Positions 36,601 through 43,820 of a DNA stretch of 64,000 bases are shown one piece after another. The notes below the pieces were generated by a model. It saw nothing but the letters and a program-made list of their open reading frames with translations. It was not told where the DNA came from and did not search any database. Every line of letters starts with the position of its first letter. Within the stretch, counting starts at the first letter, position 1. Origin of the DNA: JBHYDC01 sp051861205 (GTDB lineage Bacteria; Pseudomonadota; Alphaproteobacteria; Rhizobiales; Pleomorphomonadaceae); assembly GCA_051861205.1 (NCBI GenBank), contig JBHYDC010000005.1, forward strand, positions 141,535-205,534. The letters are read 5' to 3'. Both the position numbers and the translations under genes were made by a program.

Positions 36601-37164
36601 CGCGGGCTGGGGCTCGGGCTTTCCATCGTCGAGCGCATCGCCCGCGTACTCGATCACAAGGTCACGGTCCGTTCGGCGCTCGGCAAGGGGTCGCAGTTCC
36701 AGGTCGAGCTGCCGCATGCGGCTGCCGTACCCATCACACCGGAGGAGAAATCCAAGCCGAAAATCCCGGCCGCCGATCTCACCGGCCTCAACGTCCTGTG
36801 CATCGACAACGAGCCGCGCATCCTGGAAGGCATGAAGGCGCTGCTCACCGGCTGGGGATGCCTTGTCACCGTCGCGCCGGGCGCCAAGGAGGCGGTCCTC
36901 GCGCTGAAGGACATGAAGACGCCGCCGGACATTATCCTCGCCGACTTCCATCTCGACGAGGGCACCGGCATCGAGGCCGTCGTTCAGCTCAGGTGGCGGC
37001 TTGGACAAGGTATCCCCGCCATCCTGATCACCGCGAACCGATCGCCCACGGTCAAACAGGAGGCGGCGGAGAAAGACATCGGCCTGCTCTTCAAGCCGGT
37101 CAAACCTGCCGCACTCAGGGCGCTCATCGCCCAGCATCGCGCCAGCCGGCAAGCCGCCGAGTGA
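33652..37164 (+). CDS. Solute:sodium symporter-PAS-histidine kinase-receiver hybrid
   Basis: A 1170-residue protein joining a transporter to a hybrid kinase. Residues 1-500 form about twelve membrane helices of the SSS family (IYALSLGVYCTSWTFFGAVGLASTSGFSF, ITSIADFLSARYGKNQ). A PAS domain begins near 645 (LDQVAQGIGVFDKDIRLICWNRRYRDLLDLP), then a coiled coil, HisKA with His815 (AAASHDILQPLNAARLY), HATPase (NLISNAIKYT, DTGIGIP, GLGLGLSIV) and a receiver with Asp1098 (ILADFHLDEGTG). Kinases such as NahK/ErcS' of Pseudomonas share this layout; the ligand here is unknown. The partner is probably the LuxR-type regulator encoded convergently 93 bases downstream. Confidence 0.94.
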   Translation: MLQGWVIIVVALVYIGLLFAIASIGDRKGRRISPSRGRPTIYALSLGVYCTSWTFFGAVGLASTSGFSFLTIYIGPLIVWGLGYPIIRRIVRLAKAEHITSIADFLSARYGKNQAVAATVAVIAVVATLPYIALQLKAVSSSVSALISYDTGQPLGQMPVIGDLALFVALTMATFAVLFGTRHIDATEHQEGLMLAVAAESLVKLVCLITVGVYVTFGLFDGPADLLDKASAVGATAIFSADMNGGTLLAQALLSLFAILLLPRQFHVTVVENNSDAEIRRATWMFPLYLIAINLFIAPIALAGLVTFDQSTSSDLFVLLLPMEAGNGFVTLIAFVGGLSAATAMVIVACVALSIMISNDIVIPFLLRRHPEQALTRTDMGRVLLLIRRTAIFVLMLAGYVYYRAAGNSAALATIGFLSFAAIAQLAPAFLLGLMWRGATARGAIAGMIVGFALWIYTLLIPALADSGLVPSGLLEHGPFGLAVFRPQALFNIAFEPFTHGVFWSLTLNALTLFFVSVMREPHPIERAQASIFVPTQFSPAPSYRLWRTSITVDDLCTTVTRYIGEERAQRSFSRYAREKGTTLEPLMPASVDLVRFAEQLLASAIGAASSRLVLSLLIKRRDPSTKAAMKLLDDASEAIQYSRDLMQIALDQVAQGIGVFDKDIRLICWNRRYRDLLDLPAEFGQVGTPLTEILRYNAERGLYGRGHPADIVAARMDAFVRRMATVQETLQPSGTVLELRSSAMPDGGIVMTATDITDRVESERALARANETLERRVQERTEALLAANEALASAKGLADEANLGKTRFLAAASHDILQPLNAARLYTTTLVERYAGTDAADFIGNIDASLESVEEILGAVLDMSRLDTGAMKPEISIVRLDEILKPLKLEFEAMAKDKGLDLRIVTSTAAVRSDRRLLRRLLQNLISNAIKYTPTGRVLVGVRRQGGKVRVRVYDTGIGIPLSKQKTIFKEFQRLEGGAKVARGLGLGLSIVERIARVLDHKVTVRSALGKGSQFQVELPHAAAVPITPEEKSKPKIPAADLTGLNVLCIDNEPRILEGMKALLTGWGCLVTVAPGAKEAVLALKDMKTPPDIILADFHLDEGTGIEAVVQLRWRLGQGIPAILITANRSPTVKQEAAEKDIGLLFKPVKPAALRALIAQHRASRQAAE

Positions 37165-37177
37165 CGTGCTACTACAC

Positions 37178-37259
37178 TTCGCCGGTTTGACGGCGAAATA
37201 ATCCGAAATGACGACTACACCGGCATCCGAATGATTTCGGCCGAAAAACCCCCGAAATC
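37178..37259. terminator. Two hairpins between convergent signalling genes
   Basis: TTCGCCG (37178-37184) pairs with CGGCGAA (37191-37197), and GATTTCGG (37233-37240) pairs with CCGAAATC (37252-37259). They separate the convergent hybrid kinase and response regulator genes. No clear T-run follows, so the terminator role is tentative. Confidence 0.4.
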
Positions 37260-37923
37260 ACCCCGTCGCCTGCAACGCCTGCCAATGTCCCGCTTCGATT
37301 TTTGAGGCCGCAATGACAGCCTGCGTGCGGCTCTCCACGCCCAATTTCTGAAGGATTGCAGACACATGCGCCTTCACCGTCGCTTCCGAAACCGACAGTT
37401 CATAAGCAATCTGCTTGTTCAAAAGCCCCTCCGACAGCATCATCAGCACCCGAACCTGCTGCGGCGTCAGAGATGCCAGCCTCCCGACCAGATCCGACGT
37501 CTCGTCCCGGCCACCGATGTCAATATCCGGCGGCGTCCAAACTCCGCCCTCCAACACCCGCCCGATGGCTGTGCGGATCGCGTCGATGCCCTGCGATTTT
37601 GGAATAAAGCCTGAAGCGCCTATCTCCAGACAGCGACGAATGATCACCGGATCTTCGGTCGCGGAAACAACGACGACTGGTATCGCTGGGAATTGCGCTC
37701 TGAGGTAAAGCAAACCAGAGAACCCGCGCACACCGGGCATATTGAGATCCAGCAAAACCAGATCGACGTCTTCGTCCTCCTCGATCGTCTTCGACATTTC
37801 CTCAACGGAACCTGTCTCGATGATGACGACACCTTCGAACATACCCTCCAGCGCCTGCCTCAGCGCCCCGCGGAAAAGCGGATGATCGTCGGCGATCAGG
37901 AACCGGTAGCGAGCCTTTTCCAT
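37258..37923 (-). CDS. NarL/LuxR-family response regulator
   Basis: A 221-residue two-domain regulator. The receiver has the acidic pocket ADDHPLFRGALR (Asp12-Asp13), phosphoacceptor Asp59 (VLLDLNMPG) and GASGFIPKS; the output domain is a LuxR helix-turn-helix (LTPQQVRVLMMLSEGLLNKQIAYELSVSEATVKAHVSAILQKLGVESRTQAV). It resembles the AgmR/ErcR-like partners that in other proteobacteria accompany SSS-type sensor kinases. Convergence with such a kinase gene here makes that pairing likely (inference). Confidence 0.92.
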   Translation of the reverse strand: MEKARYRFLIADDHPLFRGALRQALEGMFEGVVIIETGSVEEMSKTIEEDEDVDLVLLDLNMPGVRGFSGLLYLRAQFPAIPVVVVSATEDPVIIRRCLEIGASGFIPKSQGIDAIRTAIGRVLEGGVWTPPDIDIGGRDETSDLVGRLASLTPQQVRVLMMLSEGLLNKQIAYELSVSEATVKAHVSAILQKLGVESRTQAVIAASKIEAGHWQALQATG

Positions 37924-38038
37924 TGGTTTCCCCCCGTCGTCCGGTCCCTTTTTGAGCGGTCAGAGCCCTATCAGCTCTCAACCCACCGGATCTTTACCAG
38001 AGAGTACGCACCAACCGGGCGCGCCATCAAGTCAGGGG

Positions 38039-38350
38039 CTATGCAGACCTGACAATACCGCGCAACAAATGAGGAAGTCTCACGAGCAACCAAAGCGCCG
38101 TAACGATGTTACCCAAGAAAAGGGTCAGTACAATTACGATTACCGCCGCACTTTTGACCGGTTCGAATATAGCGATAAAGATTCCGAACAATATGAAACC
38201 GACATAGAGGTCAATAAGCGTCACGATGCCCCAGGCGTCACCTGTGATCAACGAAAAGCTCTGTGAAAATGACGCCGTCTGGAAAGCCCACACTATGACA
38301 CCACTCAAAATGACTGCGAGACTTAGGGTTAAAATCCGAACACTAAACAT
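38039..38350 (-). CDS. Small membrane protein, DUF1475-like
   Basis: A 103-residue protein with three membrane helices (about 7-25, 41-63, 68-92). The pattern GIVTLIDLYVGFILFGIFIAIFE followed by GNIVTALWLLVRL resembles the DUF1475 family (TLIDxY and GN(I/L)xT motifs); recalled, not searched. Function is unknown. Codon use is more AT-rich than genes to the left. It is the last of four small minus-strand genes for membrane or secreted proteins. Confidence 0.75.
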   Translation of the reverse strand: MFSVRILTLSLAVILSGVIVWAFQTASFSQSFSLITGDAWGIVTLIDLYVGFILFGIFIAIFEPVKSAAVIVIVLTLFLGNIVTALWLLVRLPHLLRGIVRSA

Positions 38351-38408
38351 GTATTTTTTCCTCTCGAAAGCATGTTCGGGAGTTTATACGATCAATCAAG
38401 GAGTTGGT

Positions 38409-38879
38409 TCACAATTTCAAGGCATCCGACTGTTCATAGTCTTTCTTCAAAGACTCAACCATTCCAAAGAACCGGCGGAACGCCTTATCTGTGAAATCCA
38501 TGAAGCGATCGAGTTTTTCTTCGTCATCCGGTCCAAGCCAGTCCCGCCCATTCTCAAGCTGCGCGACTTTCTTTTCCAGTTCGTCGTTGCGTTTTTGAAG
38601 CCTGTCCAAATCGGCTCGAAGCTGCTTAACTTCGACTTCGTAAACTGCTCGATCGTCTGCAACTAACTGGCATTGCCATTCACCAGACTTTTCTTCACAG
38701 ATCGAAACACTGCCAGTTCTTCGGTCGATCTTCAGATGCCGCCCCTCCGCGGGCACCAAATCGAAGGCATCCTCCCCGCCCTGCTCCACCTTCGCTGCGG
38801 GCACACCCTCCTGCGCTGCTGCAATCGTTCCCGTTCCGACCGTCGCAATTGCGATCAAGACCCATGCAATCCGGCTCAT
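38409..38879 (-). CDS. Secreted coiled-coil protein of unknown function
   Basis: A 156-residue protein with a cleavable signal peptide (MSRIAWVLIAIATVGTGTIAAAQ). Next comes a short domain with two cysteines, GRHLKIDRRTGSVSICEEKSGEWQCQLV, and then a coiled coil of about 40 residues (YEVEVKQLRADLDRLQKRNDELEKKVAQLE) and an acidic C-terminal helix. I recall similar RIDxxTGxVSLC-type proteins widely in Hyphomicrobiales, function unknown. I start it at ATG 38879 because the upstream 36 in-frame codons have no signal character and would bury the signal peptide. Confidence 0.75.
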   Translation of the reverse strand: MSRIAWVLIAIATVGTGTIAAAQEGVPAAKVEQGGEDAFDLVPAEGRHLKIDRRTGSVSICEEKSGEWQCQLVADDRAVYEVEVKQLRADLDRLQKRNDELEKKVAQLENGRDWLGPDDEEKLDRFMDFTDKAFRRFFGMVESLKKDYEQSDALKL

Positions 38880-38971
38880 TAAGGCCTCCCGTCTGCGAAC
38901 GAGGCCATCTCTTTCATACTCCTGCGGCAAAACAGGGGCCGCGTATATCGCTTTGTATTTCCATGTAACGC

Positions 38972-39003
38972 AAAAGGCGCCGGACATAAGTCCGACGCCT
39001 TTT
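38972..39003 (-). terminator. Strong hairpin terminator behind the YDPAEGEF gene
   Basis: AAAAGGCG (38972-38979) and CGGAC pair with GTCCG and CGCCTTTT (38996-39003) around ATAA. Read on the minus strand the stem ends in CGCCTTTTG, fitting a rho-independent terminator for the gene at 39054-39383. Confidence 0.8.
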
Positions 39004-39053
39004 GTTTTCTAATCAGCCATATATTCAAAATCGGGCCGACTGAATACTTGAAT

Positions 39054-39383
39054 TCAGCGAGCCGGAACCTGAATGAACTCGCCTTCAGCCGGATCCCAGT
39101 AGCTGCGGGTCGGGCCGGTGTAGGCGTCGCTGTCGTTGGTTGCCACGGGGGCCTGAGCCTCGCCAACCTGCATCGTCACGAACTCGCCTTCGGCGGGATC
39201 ATAGTAACGGACAGTCTTCGTATAGCGATCAGCCGACGAAGCAACCGGTGCGGCAACCGGGTTCACGTCGCGCGTAACAAACTCGCCTTCGGCGGGATCG
39301 TAGAAGCGAACGGTTTCAGCAACGGCAAGCGTCGGAACCGAGAGAGCAGCGAGAGCGACTGAGGCAACGAAAAGCTTCTGCAT
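39054..39383 (-). CDS. Secreted protein with three YDPAEGEF repeats
   Basis: A 109-residue protein with a signal peptide (MQKLFVASVALAALSVPTLAVAE) and a mature part made of three near-identical units: VRFYDPAEGEFVTRDV (25-40), VRYYDPAEGEFVTMQV (59-74) and RSYWDPAEGEFIQVPA (93-108), separated by short Ala/Pro/Val/Asp linkers (about 34 residues per period). Each unit looks like a beta hairpin with an acidic DPAEGE turn. The DNA copies share AACTCGCCTTC-GCGGGATC at 39076, 39181 and 39280. No known family or function comes to mind. It has its own terminator and a 450-base upstream region. Confidence 0.75.
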   Translation of the reverse strand: MQKLFVASVALAALSVPTLAVAETVRFYDPAEGEFVTRDVNPVAAPVASSADRYTKTVRYYDPAEGEFVTMQVGEAQAPVATNDSDAYTGPTRSYWDPAEGEFIQVPAR

Positions 39384-39833
39384 GATAAATATCCCTCTTC
39401 ATAGCGCGGGAGCTTTGATAAAGCTTCATCCGCTGGAGGCCGGGTCGAAGCACCGGTGTAGTGCTCGTCTCGACTGAGACCGAGATAGACACTAACCGTT
39501 CACAGTGTAGGCGCTCGCCATTGACATGGCCGTGATTGTATTTGTGAAGATAAAACACGAAGAGGTGATGGAACCTTGCCAAGCCGTTCCCGCCCGCCGA
39601 TCTGACAGCCCGCCCGCGCCCAAGCAAGGCCTTTCAACGCGCCTTACAGGAGAAATAGGCAATATTTTTCAATTTTTTAGCGCCTTCCTGCGCGAGATTG
39701 GCGGAAGCCGAGCCTTCGAACTTCCGCCAATCCGCCAAGTACGCCGAACCGCAAGGGAGGCCGTCGTCACATTGTGTTGAGCGCAGGTTGCGCGGTGATG
39801 TTGGTCTTGCCAGCCGGCATTAACCCCAAGCTG
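39384..39833. other. Gene-less stretch between two small secreted-protein genes
   Basis: About 450 bases. It holds a short palindrome AGCTTT-GAT-AAAGCT at 39411-39425 close to the YDPAEGEF start, a long hairpin at 39696-39732, and an AT-rich patch at 39655-39680. Open frames on the plus strand (39526-39780) lack ribosome sites and family character; I do not accept them. Confidence 0.5.
39696..39732. repeat. Perfect 12-base inverted repeat
   Basis: GATTGGCGGAAG (39696-39707) is the exact reverse complement of CTTCCGCCAATC (39721-39732), with a 13-base loop. Neither side is followed by a T-run in the reading direction of a gene, so it is not a clear terminator. Confidence 0.75.
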
Positions 39834-40145
39834 CTACTGAAAAGGGGCATACCGCGCAGCGTCGTCCGCCGCCGCGATCGCGTTGGCGGGATTGATTACC
39901 AACGGAATCCTCACAAAAGGGTCCGCTCCATCGACATCGTTCCGGCTTGGATCATAGAAAACGAGCGTGCCGATGATGTATTTCTCCGCCAGTTCTGGTG
40001 GAATTACAGGAATCGGGGCCAATCCCGGCCTGCGCCCTTCCAGAGTCAGTTCTGATTGACGATCATTTCTGCCCGAATCCGCAAGGGCGAATGATGGGGT
40101 CATAAGGACCGCGATGGATAATGATGCAGCAAGAATCGCTTTCAT
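39834..40145 (-). CDS. Small secreted protein with a single FYDP motif
   Basis: A 103-residue protein with a signal peptide (MKAILAASLSIAVLMTPSFALAD), a Pro-rich segment RRPGLAPIPVIPPELAEKYIIGTL, and VFYDPSRNDVDGADPFVRIPLVI. The FYDPxxxxxV stretch is reminiscent of the repeat of the neighbouring gene, but the rest is unrelated and homology is unproven. The start is ATG 40145, seven bases after GGAGGT; an in-frame ATG at 40160 has no site. Function unknown. Confidence 0.7.
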   Translation of the reverse strand: MKAILAASLSIAVLMTPSFALADSGRNDRQSELTLEGRRPGLAPIPVIPPELAEKYIIGTLVFYDPSRNDVDGADPFVRIPLVINPANAIAAADDAARYAPFQ

Positions 40146-40325
40146 GAAGAGTACCTCCATTTTGGGATAGCACTCTAGGAAACGTATTTTTCGACATTTG
40201 TTTCCCGTGATACGAAGGCGTATGAGCCCTATCCGTTCAGAGGGCTTGCTTGTTCAATGCCAATCAACACTTTGCGGTGATTGCCACCCTATTTCGATTT
40301 GCCCGGCTCGACGCACACGACTCGC

Positions 40326-42542
40326 CTATGCTGCGCCCTGGGTGCTCCTTGCCATAGCAAAGCGACCGTAAAACGTCTCATTCCGCTCCGCCATCTCCGT
40401 AAGGAGGCTGGGGGCTGCGAACCGGGCGCCGTGCATCTTAACCAAGTCGTTGCATTTGCTCAAAAAATTCTTGACACCCATACCGTCGATATAGCTCAAC
40501 GTTCCGCCGGTGAAGGGTGCGAAGCCGAAACCTAGGATTGATCCGACATCCGCCTCGCGAATGTCCGTGATCACGCCTTCCTCCACGCAGCGCGCTGCTT
40601 CGAGCGCCTGAACGGCGAGGAGACGAAACTTCAGTTCTGAAATGTCGAAATTTTCCAGTGATTTAGGCGGCCCAACAATCTCCGCAAGTCCCTTCCAGAG
40701 CGTCTTCCTACCCGTGCTTGGGTAATCGTAGAACCCCATGCCGTTCTTGCGCCCGAGGCGGCCGCGCTCCACCACCATGGCATGGAGAAGCCGTTCCTGG
40801 GCGGGGTCCACCGCTGACGGTCCAAGATCAACCTTGGCGGCTTGAAGTATTTTCCAAGCTAAATCCACCGCCACTTCATCGTTGAGCGCGAGCGGCCCGA
40901 CCGGCATTCCAGCCATTCGCGCTACCGTTTCCACCACGGCCGGGGAGACACCCTCGGTCAGCATCAGGTGTGCTTCTCGCATGTAATTGGTTACGCAGCG
41001 GTTGGCATAAAAGCCCCGGCTGTCGTTAACGACGATCGGCGTCTTCTTGATCGTCTTCACAAAATCAAGCGCCACGGCAACCGCGCGATCACCTGTCTTC
41101 TTACCGCGAATGACTTCGACGAGCATCATTTTATCGACCGGCGAAAAGAAATGAATGCCGACAAAATCTTCTTCGCTTCGCCAAGTCTTGGCGAGCGACG
41201 TAATGGGGAGCGTCGAGGTATTGGATGCAAAGATCGCATCTGGCTTCATGACTTGCCGCGCCTTAGCCATAGCCTCGGTTTTCACCACGCGGTCTTCAAA
41301 CACTGCTTCGATGACAAGATCACAGTCGGCCAGCGCCCCATAGTCTTGTCCGGGATGGATGCGGGCGAGCGTTTGGTCTTGCTCCGCCGGTTTAGCGCGC
41401 CCTTTGGAAACCCGCTCGGAAAGCAGCTTTTCGACATATGCCCTGCCCTTTTCCGCGCTTTCCTGGTCCCGGTCGATCAGCACCACGTCCAATCCGGCCG
41501 CTGCCGCGACATAGGCAATGCCTGCCCCCATGAAGCCGGCGCCGATGATACCGATTCGCTTCAGATCGGTTTGGGGAATAGCGGGCGGGCGACGGGCGCC
41601 CTTGTTCAAGTCCTGCATGGACACGAACAGCGTGCGGATCATGGATGCCGCTTCAGTCGTCGTCAGAACATGAGCGAAGTGACGCGACTCGATGTGCAGG
41701 CCCAGATCGAAAGGAACCTGGAGCCCCTCGTAGCATACTTTTACTATAGCACGCGCAGCCGGATAGTTATCGTATGTCTCACGGCGATAGATTGCGTTGG
41801 CGGCCGGCCAGAACTGAAACCCTTGCGGACTATAGATCTTGCCAGCGGGAGATTTGAAGCCCTCCTTATCCCAGGGTTTCTTCGGATCGAGCCCGGCGCT
41901 GATCATCTCCTTGGCAGCGGCGATCAGATCAGATTTCAGAACGATCTTGTCGACCAGCTTCATCGACAAGGCTTTCTTCGGGCTGAGGGACTGGCCTTGC
42001 AGCAGCATGGTGAGTCCAGACTGCGCGTCCGTCATCCGCATCACCCGCTGGGTGCCGCCGGCGCCTGGAAAGATGCCGACCTTGACCTCCGGCAGCCCCA
42101 TTTTCAGCGTTTCATCGTCCGCCACCACCCGGCCATGGGCGGCCAGCGCGAGTTCGAAGGCTCCGCCTAAACAGGTGCCGTTGATGGCAACGACCCAGGG
42201 TTTGCCTGATGTTTCGATGCGGCGATACAAACGCGACATGCGCGAGGACTGATCAAACAAGGCCTGTACCGCCGCGTCCGGATCGCGCGCTTTCATCGCG
42301 TTGAAGCTGCCGAGCAGAGCCTCCAGCATCTTCAAGTCGGCCCCGCCGGAGAAGGCGTTCGGCTTGCCGGAGGCCACAACGACGCCGATTACTGAAGTAT
42401 CGGCTATGATGGTTTCAAGTATCGCCTCAAGTTCGTCCATGACCTCGATGGTAAAGACGTTCATCGAGCGATCCGGCATCGACCAGATGACTGTGAGAAT
42501 GCCGGCGGGGTCGATTTCGGTGGTGAAATTCTTGAAGTCCAT
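40326..42542 (-). CDS. fadB: Fatty acid oxidation multifunctional protein (enoyl-CoA hydratase / 3-hydroxyacyl-CoA dehydrogenase)
   Basis: The 738-residue protein combines an N-terminal crotonase domain and a C-terminal NAD-dependent 3-hydroxyacyl-CoA dehydrogenase. The crotonase part has NAFSGGADLKML and GTCLGGAFELALAAHGRV plus the catalytic-glutamate region LPEVKVGIFPGAGGTQR. The dehydrogenase Rossmann motif is IGIIGAGFMGAGIAYVAA near 337, with the catalytic HFFSPVDKMMLVEVI. Together they carry out the middle two steps of beta-oxidation. The start is ATG 42542, six bases after GGGAGA; ATG 42548 touches that site. It ends an operon-like set with fadA and the acyl-CoA dehydrogenase. Confidence 0.96.
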   Translation of the reverse strand: MDFKNFTTEIDPAGILTVIWSMPDRSMNVFTIEVMDELEAILETIIADTSVIGVVVASGKPNAFSGGADLKMLEALLGSFNAMKARDPDAAVQALFDQSSRMSRLYRRIETSGKPWVVAINGTCLGGAFELALAAHGRVVADDETLKMGLPEVKVGIFPGAGGTQRVMRMTDAQSGLTMLLQGQSLSPKKALSMKLVDKIVLKSDLIAAAKEMISAGLDPKKPWDKEGFKSPAGKIYSPQGFQFWPAANAIYRRETYDNYPAARAIVKVCYEGLQVPFDLGLHIESRHFAHVLTTTEAASMIRTLFVSMQDLNKGARRPPAIPQTDLKRIGIIGAGFMGAGIAYVAAAAGLDVVLIDRDQESAEKGRAYVEKLLSERVSKGRAKPAEQDQTLARIHPGQDYGALADCDLVIEAVFEDRVVKTEAMAKARQVMKPDAIFASNTSTLPITSLAKTWRSEEDFVGIHFFSPVDKMMLVEVIRGKKTGDRAVAVALDFVKTIKKTPIVVNDSRGFYANRCVTNYMREAHLMLTEGVSPAVVETVARMAGMPVGPLALNDEVAVDLAWKILQAAKVDLGPSAVDPAQERLLHAMVVERGRLGRKNGMGFYDYPSTGRKTLWKGLAEIVGPPKSLENFDISELKFRLLAVQALEAARCVEEGVITDIREADVGSILGFGFAPFTGGTLSYIDGMGVKNFLSKCNDLVKMHGARFAAPSLLTEMAERNETFYGRFAMARSTQGAA

Positions 42543-42556
42543 TTCCATTCTCCCGG

Positions 42557-43771
42557 TCAGACCCGCTCGATGATCGTCGCCGTGCCCATGCCCGCGCCGA
42601 TGCAGAGCGTCACCAACGCGGTCGAGAGGTCGCGGCGTTCCAGTTCATCGAGCACGGTGCCGAGGATCATAGCCCCCGTCGCCCCAAGCGGATGCCCGAG
42701 CGCGATCGCCCCGCCCGCCACGTTCACCCTGTCATGGTCGAGATCGAAGGCTTGAAGGAAGCGCAGAACGACGGCGGCGAAGGCTTCGTTGACTTCGAAG
42801 AGATCGATGTCCGAGACCGTCATTCCCGAGCGTTTCAGCACTTTTTCAGTCACGTCGAGAGGGCCGGTCAGCATCAGCGCGGGGTCTGAGCCGATGTTGG
42901 CGAAGGCCTTGATGCGCGCACGCGGCTTCTGCCCGATCGCCTCGCCAGCCGCCCGGTTTCCGATCAGGATCGCGGCAGCGCCGTCCACAATGCCGGAAGA
43001 GTTGCCGGCGTGGTGCACATGCTCCACCCGCTCTACATCCGGATGGGCCTGGATGGCTACGGCATCGAAGCCGCCCATCTCGCCGATCATAGCGAAGGCG
43101 GGTTTCAAACTGCCGAGCGACTTCATATCAGTGCCCGCGCGCATATGCTCGTCGCGGGCCAAAATGGTAAGGCCGTTGATGTCCTTGACCGGCACCACGG
43201 AGCGGGAAAACGCGCCGGTTTCCCAGCTTTTTGCGGCCCGGCGCTGGCTTTCCACGGCATAGGCGTCAACATCGTCGCGGCTGAAGCCGTATTTGGTGGC
43301 GATCAGGTCGGCGGAGACGCCCTGGGGCATGAAATAGGACGGCAGGGCGACATCCGGGTCCATCGGCCACGCGCCGCCAGAAGCGCCGATGCCGACGCGG
43401 GACATGGATTCGACGCCGCCGGAAACGACAAGATCGTGCTGGCCGGACAGGATCTCTCCCGCCCCGAAGTTCACCGCATCAAGCCCCGACGCGCAAAAGC
43501 GGTTGATTTGGATGCCCGGCACCGAAACGTCGTAGCGCGCGGCGAAGGTCGCGGCGCGAGCAACGTCGCCGCCCGCCTCGCCGATCGGATCGACGCAGCC
43601 GAGGATCACATCATCGACAAGGCGGGTGTCGAGCGCGCTGCGGTCGCGGATCGCGGCGAGCGCGGCGGCGGCGAGTGCGACCGTGGAGACTTCATGCAGC
43701 GCGCCGTCGGCCTTGCCGCGGCCGCGCGGGGTGCGAACGTGATCGTAGATGTAGGCCTCGGGCATCGTCAT
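42557..43771 (-). CDS. fadA: Acetyl-CoA C-acyltransferase (thiolase)
   Basis: A 404-residue thiolase that cleaves 3-ketoacyl-CoA in the last step of beta-oxidation. The nucleophilic cysteine is in INRFCASGLDAVNFGA, and the C-terminal catalytic His and Cys are in GGAIALGHPLGATGA and LCIGAGMGTATIIE. NEAFAAVVLRF completes the set. Its stop is 14 bases before the fadB start, so the two form a unit, as is usual for the trifunctional FadAB complex. The acyl-CoA dehydrogenase gene lies 49 bases upstream. Confidence 0.96.
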   Translation of the reverse strand: MTMPEAYIYDHVRTPRGRGKADGALHEVSTVALAAAALAAIRDRSALDTRLVDDVILGCVDPIGEAGGDVARAATFAARYDVSVPGIQINRFCASGLDAVNFGAGEILSGQHDLVVSGGVESMSRVGIGASGGAWPMDPDVALPSYFMPQGVSADLIATKYGFSRDDVDAYAVESQRRAAKSWETGAFSRSVVPVKDINGLTILARDEHMRAGTDMKSLGSLKPAFAMIGEMGGFDAVAIQAHPDVERVEHVHHAGNSSGIVDGAAAILIGNRAAGEAIGQKPRARIKAFANIGSDPALMLTGPLDVTEKVLKRSGMTVSDIDLFEVNEAFAAVVLRFLQAFDLDHDRVNVAGGAIALGHPLGATGAMILGTVLDELERRDLSTALVTLCIGAGMGTATIIERV

Positions 43772-43820
43772 TCTCCAGGCGCCTTGCTCGATCGGGCTTG
43801 TTCGTTATGTCGGCCAAAAC

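Noticed and set aside
40254..40267. TCAATGCCAATCAA as an FNR/FixK box
   Set aside because: Two of ten positions differ, including the first half-site core, and no suitable gene follows.
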